From contig NW_020313057.1 of assembly GCF_003265705.1 (NCBI RefSeq), positions 3,445,893 through 3,509,892 on the forward strand: 64,000 nucleotides of DNA. Direction: 5' to 3'. Below, piece after piece: positions 57,200 through 64,000 of the stretch; position 1 is the stretch's first letter; every line of letters begins with the position of its first letter. The notes under the pieces were generated by a model that saw only the letters and a list, made by a program, of their open reading frames with translations, was not told the DNA's origin and searched no databases. Made by a program: the position numbers and the translations under genes. Source of the stretch: Callorhinus ursinus. Its lineage: Eukaryota > Chordata > Mammalia > Carnivora > Otariidae.

Positions 57200-58270
57200 C
57201 TGGGAAAGTGCATATGAGAAGTACAGTTTGGGTCCTTGCATATCTGAAAAAGTCTTTCTGCTACCTTTGTATCTGATCGATAGTTTGAGTAGACATGGAA
57301 ATACGGAATGAAGACATCTCTCAGAATATCCAAGGTGTTGCTTCAGAGTTTGCTCCGGAGGAGTTTGCTGTGCTGTACATTGTATGTGGACCCTCTCCCC
57401 CTCTCCTGCCACTACCCATGGTATCTTTTAGGATTTCCTCTTCATTCCTCTTCATCTGAGATTTTAGGGCGGTATGCCTTGAAATGGGTCTTTGTAAATC
57501 CGCTAGGCTGTGTATTTAATGGGAACTTTAGGCTGGATATTGGTGTTCTTCTTCAGCTCTGGGAGATTTTTCTGTACTATTAGTTTGATGAGGTCTCCTC
57601 TGTTTTCTCCGTGCTCTCCCTGTGGAACTCCTGTTAATGAGATGCTGGGCACAGCCTCTTGCTTTGATACCTTGTATCTCCTATTTTCCATCTCCGTCTC
57701 TTTATTCTACTTCCTGGAAGATTTCATCAATATGATGTTTAATCTCTGTTGGCTTTTTAACCTTTGCATTACATGTGTACATTGTATTGTCTCTTATCCT
57801 GTTACTGCCTTTAAATTTAACCTTCTCTTATTGTTTCAGTATTAATTATGCACGTTCTGTGTCCTTTCTGTTTCCTTTCAGTTCTTCCCCGCCCCCGCCC
57901 CCGCCTGTGTATTTCCTAGTTTAGCCTCTGCCTTTCCTACAGGAGACTTGCCTCAGTCATCTGCTGATCCTGGTCTATCCTTCCATGTGGAAGGGGGAGA
58001 GGCCTCCTGGTGGGTACCCCTGGGGGCCGACCCACTGGCAAGCTGGTTCTTTCAGTAGGAAGCCCAGATGGCAGTGTTTGGGTGCCCTTTGCCGTGGTCT
58101 CTCCAGAGGAGAATCTTCCCCCTTCCCGTCTGGGCCCGGCCTCCCCTTCCAGGCTCGGGGAGGGAACCCCTCCACTTGGGGTATAGACTCCCTTTCTAAT
58201 CCTGGTGCTTCTGATGGGGGCCTCATTCCAGCTTCCTGTTCATCTTCTCCAGAGACCAAACCTCTGGCCC
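57200..58270. repeat. Ancient LINE-like repeat, plus strand, diverged
   Basis: The order of blocks is familiar from a common old mammalian repeat: a gaaaaagtctttctgctacc block, cagctctgggagatttttct, gaggtctcctctgttttctc, cctattttccatctccgtct, and ctacttcctggaagatttca, then a tctgctgatcctggtctatc region. I believe it is L1-related 3' sequence but am not sure of the name. Confidence 0.5.
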
Positions 58271-58630
58271 TTTCAACAGTAGAAAAGTGAGGAAGGATGT
58301 CTCATTGTGTTTTGTTCTGTTTGTCATTTTCCCCAGACGAGGAGCACCACCTTCCTGGCTTCCACTCTTTCTTCACCAGGAGGCAGAACCCATGACCCAG
58401 TGGGTTTCTCCCTCACGTCCCCTTGCTTTATACTTTACACTCCCGTGTTTTGTGCAAAAAGAGCAGGAAAATATAGTCATGATCAAACCCAAGTTGCTGA
58501 GGATTAGAATATGGTCACGAGAGAACAGGGTTCTAAGCGTGAACTTTAAGTGGAACAGGATGAGGTACAGAATGGGGGTCCCTGACACCTCACACAGCTG
58601 CATGCTCAACAGCATTTCTGATGTGGTTTT

Positions 58631-58837
58631 TCTTTTTTTTTAAGATTTTATTTATTTATTTGACAGAGAGAGCGAAAGAGAGGGAGAGAGCATGAGCCAG
58701 GGGGAGGGGCAGAGGGAGAGGGAGAAACAGACTCCTCCTTGAGCAGGGAGCCTGATGCGGGGCTCAATCCAGGAACCCTGAGATCATGACCTGAGCCGAA
58801 GGCAGATGCTTAACCAACTGAGCCACCCAGGCGCCCC
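58631..58837 (-). mobile_element. CAN-SINE, antisense, with target duplication
   Basis: A complete reverse SINE ending aactgagccacccaggcgcc. Flanks tctgatgtggtttt (58617-58630) and tctgatgtgtttt (58838-58850) differ by one base. Confidence 0.95.
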
Positions 58838-60059
58838 TCTGATGTGTTTTAACTCACCGAGGAAAGAACATTAATGACCAGGGGATGGATAGAACTCATT
58901 TAGAAATGTACGTCTTGTTCCGTGGGAAACTCCCATGGGAAGTCTACCCTTGATGTTGTGTGTTCCCTGGAAAATCACACAAGAAAGCAGAGCACTCTTG
59001 CCAAGGCTTCTGTCTAGAAGTGGATTCCCATGCCAAACTGAAGAAGCCCATAGGCCAGCCCCACAGGAGGCAGTGGGCTTGTCCCACCCGATGGGAGTAA
59101 TTGGGTGGATGTGGATTCTGATCTCAGCTCTTGCCCCACCTTTGGGCTACTGGACTGAATCCTGCCCTTTCTCCACTGATAAAGGGAAATTGCTGTCAAA
59201 AATTAGTCACCACAGTGATTTTCAGAAGTCTTGCACACCACAAGTGCTAGGTCATAAAATGTTAAAATTTAACAATTTAAAATTTTAAATTTAAAAATTT
59301 TTAAGAAGAAGGAATTCCAAAGATGATAAGGGATTGACCATCCACTCTTAAATATATATATGTCACACTTAAATGCTTGATCTCAACGCTTATCCTGTCC
59401 AACAATGATATCCAAAGAAACAGAACACATGATCACCGTCGAAAGGTGGACTGTAGTGTCCCTCTTTGGGTTGGAGGGAAGGTTGGCATGAGTGTTCTTC
59501 GGAGTGAATTTTTATGATCACCTTCCATGACCTATCACTGAACTAGGCATATAGACAATGCTTAGGAAATTGTTGTTAATAGATTGCTTTCCAGTCCCAG
59601 GGAGCAAGGATTTGTGTATTTCCTATGAAATTAGCAAGTCTGGTGCCTGCGTGTACCCACTGAGAGCAGATCATGTCAGAAAAGAGGAAGCTTAAAATTC
59701 CTGCTTTATGTGGGCTGGGGGTCTTGCCCCACCTTCTTTTCTGAGATGTCCACATTGGTCTGGGAGCTTCCCATGTTGCTGAAATTTTAAATAAGCATCC
59801 TTGGGCCACATTTGCCATGTAGGGCTAAACACCATCGCTCTTGTTGAAGTTGCAGTAAGTGGTCTTTATCCAAGATCTTCAGAGAGCTTTGCTAATGAGC
59901 AAATTGTATCATCTCATCTAAAGAGAGAGACAAAGCCCGCAAATCAGGCCCCGCAGGACAAAGGACCCAACATAAATCTTCATCTCAGACCCTCAGATTC
60001 CTAGTCCTTATAGCGTAGTTTGATTGTTAACAGGGTTAGCGTGTGTGCTCATGTGACAC

Positions 60060-60078
60060 GGGGCGGGGGGGGGGGGGG
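60060..60078 (+). repeat. G homopolymer run
   Basis: Four G, one C and then fourteen G. Such a run is prone to slippage and sequencing error. Confidence 0.95.
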
Positions 60079-60699
60079 ACAGAGAGGGACTTTTGTTTTC
60101 AATTCTAGAAATAAATTCACTTGGGCTCATCATCTTGGTGGTGCCTGTGACCTCTACCAGAGAGACTCCCCGGGGTCACGGCACGGGCTGTAAACAGGAG
60201 ACAGCAGGAGGAACCGCTGTGCCACAAAGTGAGAGCGTGGTGGCCCAGCCTGAGTGGCCTGTACCCCAGTGGCTCATCAGCCAAACATGAGGTAACTTGA
60301 CTGATGAAAAACTGGCAAAGGGCTAAGGAAGACGGTTGTGCAAGACCATGTCGGTCCTGTCCCGCACTGCAACCCTGGTTTGCTCGAGGCATCTTCATGC
60401 TGCCATTATGGGTTGTGCAATGACCTGGGGTACCTATACGGGCGCAGGGAGGCCAACTCTGGGCATCAGGGCCACTTGGATGATACACTCACACTCGTAG
60501 ACACAACGCTGTCCTCCTGTTTAAAAAAAATATGTCTTCCCAACGATTCCTGTAAATGCTCAACAGTGCTCAAGAACAGAGGCAACACTGGGGAGGTCAG
60601 ATTACAAACCCCCGTGTGCCTAAATAAATACTACAACCAGGATATTTGTAGTGTGTCTTGGGGTTTCCAGATCACCCCTCCGTGTCCTCACCAAACTCA

Positions 60700-60860
60700 G
60701 TAAAATAATTGGAAAAGAAATCATTTATCCCCCTTCTCCTGATGAGGAAAATGAAACTCGAGGAGATCCGGTGATGCATTCAATGTCCCAGAGCTGTTGG
60801 GGGATGGGAACTAGAACCTGGAACTTTCCAGCGAGGGTAGAAATGATCTTAAGGAGGATG
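60700..60860 (-). repeat. MIR fragment, antisense
   Basis: It shows gatgaggaaaatgaaactcg, atgtcccagagctgttgggg and gaactagaacctggaacttt, as in reverse MIR. Confidence 0.6.
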
Positions 60861-62070
60861 GCAAGAACCTGTAATCTTTAGGCATTTTGTGGTAAGAAGA
60901 GGGGTGGTAGCGGTTGGCGAGGGTTGACTGAGAAAACCCTTGGGCTGGCTCTGCAAATTGTTCTGGATGGACTTGGTATAGATCATCCTCACTGAAATCT
61001 TGTCAACCTATCCTATGGTGGTTAATCACGTTTTCTGTTACAATTATCTTATACATCTTATGTGGAAAATTGGAATTTCTGTCGTTCAAATCCGACAACG
61101 GAGGAATGCTCTTCATTAAGATCCCTGAGCTGTGTGAAGACCACCACCAAGCCCCTCAGAGTGAGGGGATCGTGAAGGGGACCTCCAGCGCTCAGTACTT
61201 TTGGAGAAAGTCCATAACACCTGCCGCTCGCAGGTCTCCTGGGGCCATTTATTTGGAACTTTTGGAGCCCCACAGATGGAAATCTTTCTGAGAATACTGT
61301 TCACGGTTACACTGCTGATAAATGACCTCAGGCCTCTTCCCTCAGCTAGTGAATCATCTGGGATCAAGCAATGCTGAGTGGGAGGAAGTGGGGCCATCCT
61401 CCCCAACCCCACTCTGAGCGTCCAAGCGCACACCTGCAGATAGCCACGTTTTGTCTTTCCGTGGCATTTTTCAAAAGATCAAAGAAAGCCAAACACGTTA
61501 CTCAGTAGTAAGTAAAACTCTGGATGCCCAGAGTACACCCCGAGTGGCCGTAATAACCGGAAAGCATCACATTCCCTTCTACCAGCACCTTCCTTGTGCC
61601 CGTGCATCTAAGGTAAAGTTCTTACGTGCCCATCAGACCACCCTGGATCCCTAGGTAAGATTGGAGCTCAGCAAACGCCCCGAAGATATGCCTCTCCAGT
61701 GGCTCTGAAAGCCTCAGGGGCACAGAGGAGGGTTGTACCCCGGCCTCTGGGTCAGGCCAGCTGGGCAGCACCTACAGCTCTTCCTTGACGGGTCTTTTCC
61801 CACTCCCCTGTCCCATGCTGTCCTCAGCTAGGGCAAACCCAGCGCCAACTTGGCATGCCCTCTTTGTCGTCTCGTGCGGCTTATTGTCTCTGCTGGGGCA
61901 GAGACTCGTGAAAGATACCACCTCTGGGTATTACCAGAGAAGTCATGTAAAAATAAGGCAGAGTTGTCTTTTGGATGGTTAGGTGGCAACATCGTGTGTG
62001 ACTGGAGGGGAGGGATAGATGGAAACATCTATCCATCCCTCCACTCGGGAAACTCAACTTGTAGGGTTTT

Positions 62071-62239
62071 ATTTTTTATCTTAAGATTTTATTTATTTGT
62101 CAGAGAGAGAGAGCAAGCATAGGCAGAGGGAGAAGCAGGCTCCCTGCCCAGCGAGGAGGCCGATGCAGGGCTTTGGTCCTGGGATCATGACGTGAGCCAA
62201 AGGCAGACGCTTAACCATCTGAGCCACCCAGGCGCCCCC
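62071..62239 (-). mobile_element. CAN-SINE, antisense, with target duplication
   Basis: It shows taagattttatttatttgtc, a gagaagcaggctccctgccc block, and atctgagccacccaggcgcc. Flanks acttgtagggtttt (62057-62070) and gcttgtaggtttt (62241-62253) mark it. The body has small internal deletions. Confidence 0.94.
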
Positions 62240-63299
62240 AGCTTGTAGGTTTTGAGGCACAAGAGGAAACGTGTGGTGTGGGCAGAAAGTCTCAAACGCT
62301 GTTGCATCGCAGTGGATTTTAAAGATTAAATCCCCCCGGGAGGGCCAGGTGTCAAAGGAGGGGGGAGCACATTGTGAGCAGGAGACGTTGGGGAAGGGGG
62401 TAGAGGCTGCACGGTAGGAACGAATGTTCTTCACAGTTCGGAATGTGTCCTCCCACATTCCTGCATTGGTTCTTCCACACACCATTTAGATGTCTGGGCT
62501 GACTCCTCTGAGGACAGACAACAAGACGATTCTTGAGCTCAGTCAGTATTAACTAGGGATGGGAAGAAGTAATGAAGCAGCTCTTTTCCATCAGGTTGTG
62601 CAAGCGTGCACGCTATCTGAGCCACTTCAGCCTTTAATTCCTTTTCCCTCTTCCTGGACACATTTTGACTCGCCCTGTTTTTTTAATATCTTCCCTGGGA
62701 GACGGTCAAGGTCAGAGAAGGTGAAAACTCACCCCAGTTGAAGGGTGAAGGTGCCCAGTTACCCTGAGGACGGGTGTGGTGAGGAAGAACTTGGGTAAAT
62801 CGGGGCAGGCCTTGAATCATGCATTTTTGGTAGCTTTGACTCGGAATAATGGCACATTCCAGTTCACGTTCACCACCAGGTTCATTTCTGACAGACTCTT
62901 CTGGAACTGTATAACAGGCTGCATGAAATAAAATGAAATTTTCAAAGACCTTCCTCTGCCTTTGCTAATCTGCCGCCCCTCCCTGGTACTTTTTCATTTA
63001 GCAGATGAGTCAAATAATGAACTAAAAGCTATGTTCACACTTAAAAGGGTTGTTCCTGATGGCTGGTTTTGAGTTGCATGCTACTTACAAGCCTCTCCTC
63101 GAAGGTTAACGATTAGCCCACCATCGACCATTAGCTGCACTATGGGTGTAAATGTTTGACAGGAGAGCACACATCCCGGTACGGGGCCGCGCACGTGAGC
63201 GCTCAGCATGTCCTTGGTGGGAATGGAAAGGAACGGCGTGTGAGTAGAAATGGGCCATTGTGGAAACCCTGGACAGTGTTCCTGTTAAGTCACTTGTAC

Positions 63300-63560
63300 A
63301 CTGTTAAATGATTTACATTCTGATGGGATCTGGTAATCCCCGAAGGGCAATTGCACGCATTCCTCTGTCTCCCAACCCTAACAGTCTATATCAATTATGG
63401 TGGCCGTAAAGCTCTCCGCTGGTTACGCATAAAGAATTATTGTGCCCGATTCTTCCATCTGCGCTCTCCTTGGTTCTCTTAGCCCACACTTCTAAGGTGG
63501 TTCGGTAGCAAATACGATTATCCATCTTTGTAATTACTGAGCCTGAAAGAGCCCAAATGA
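63300..63560. promoter_or_regulatory. Repeat-free patch, candidate conserved element
   Basis: No repeat is recognised. Words such as tatatcaattatggtggccg, ctggttacgcataaagaatt and a ttgtaattactgagcct block resemble developmental enhancers. Conservation is unknown. Confidence 0.22.
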
Positions 63561-63751
63561 GATCCCTCCCTCAAAAGATACAGGCTTGCTTGAGTGTGTT
63601 GTTTTGAATTCCATGATCCAGTTGTGGACCACAAAAAGAAATTAATCAGAAAAGCCATGAGTTTGGTTTATAATGCGAGGGAAAAGTAACTCTACTTTTA
63701 GCTAACTTTGATGATACAGTTCTGAGAACATGTTGGCTGAGACCAAGTCCT

Positions 63752-64000
63752 TATTTTTTTTACTAGAAATATAATTGACATATAACATTATAGTGGTTTC
63801 AGGTGTACAACATAATGATCCAATATTTGTGTACCTTGTGAAATGACTCCCGTAGTAGGTCTGGTTAGTATCCAGCACCCCACATACACATTTTTTTTCT
63901 TGCAATGAGAACTTTCAAGATCTACCTCTCTTTGCAGCCTTCAAATATACAGTATAATAACAACTATAGTTACTGTGCTGTATATTACATCCTCGGGACT
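63752..64000 (-). mobile_element. L1 3' end, antisense, running off the window
   Basis: It shows ttactagaaatataattgac, tttcaggtgtacaacataat, a gcaatgagaactttcaagat block, and a gtgctgtatattacatcctc end. It belongs to the same broad L1 3' group as 2761-3480 and continues past 64000. Confidence 0.85.

Larger units (their letters stand above)
51299..64000 (+). other. FRMD4A: FRMD4A intron downstream of the third exon (5' part)
   Basis: It starts at the gtaaga donor, and no acceptor with a matching FRMD4A exon was seen before the window ends. The first part (51.6-53.7 kb) is almost entirely L1 sequence. The parts without a recognised repeat or gene are 53990-55070, 58840-60690, 60860-62050 and 62260-63745. 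Confidence 0.88.

Noticed and set aside
56945..57412. The 155-codon minus-strand frame as a complete gene
   Set aside because: Its first third is antisense to an ancient LINE-like repeat, so the start is not credible. Only the later part is kept, as a weak unassigned open stretch.

Overview
This window is vertebrate, specifically carnivoran, nuclear DNA, read as about 64 kb from inside one large gene. The repeat content gives the lineage. At least 24 tRNA-derived CAN-SINE copies (head close to ggcgcctgggtggctcag, pyrimidine-rich tail, AATAAA-type A-rich end) lie on both strands, together with carnivore-type L1 fragments and older mammalian repeats (MIR, L2, MER5, MLT1). CAN-SINEs occur only in Carnivora. 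The copies here have the ggcgcctgggtggctcagt(c)ggttaag head and none has the dog-specific SINEC_Cf head. The felid-type body is also absent, so an arctoid carnivore (bear, seal or mustelid group) is the best guess.

The only coding sequence I can support is three short exons on the plus strand: 27061-27155, 39667-39759 and 51214-51298. Each has a polypyrimidine/AG acceptor and a GT donor. Their phases are compatible (0-2, 2-2, 2-0) and together they give 91 uninterrupted codons. The peptide is the F1 (ubiquitin-like) lobe and the start of the F2 lobe of a FERM domain, and I recognise it as FRMD4A, a scaffold linking cytohesin/ARF6 signalling to the Par-3 polarity complex. The start codon, upstream exons and everything after the early F2 lobe are outside the window.

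The rest is intron. Region 1-27060 holds an old LTR split by an antisense L1, an MLT1-like LTR split by a SINE, several MIR/MER5 copies, three full SINEs and long stretches without recognisable repeats, including a GC-rich patch near 20.1-20.35 kb with NRF1, GC-box and YY1 motifs. Intron 27156-39666 is SINE-rich, with a three-in-tandem SINE block at 31.8-32.35 kb and an L2 copy split by a SINE. Intron 39760-51213 holds more SINEs, an L2, a 40-unit AC microsatellite, a 25-bp exact duplication and a 100-N assembly gap inside a SINE. Region 51299-64000 contains two young L1 insertions with the inverted-5'-end (twin-priming) structure, one apparently carrying a 3' transduction. It also has an antisense L1, five SINEs, an unassigned A-rich open stretch with a retroviral look on the minus strand, and an L1 running off the end.

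I found no RNA genes, CRISPR arrays, operons or other complete genes. Almost all short open reading frames here are chance frames or translations of repeats. I see no convincing new biological system. The best leads are the structure of the two L1 insertions, the 25-bp duplication, a pair of divergent CTCF-type motifs around the third exon, and a candidate intronic promoter-like patch.
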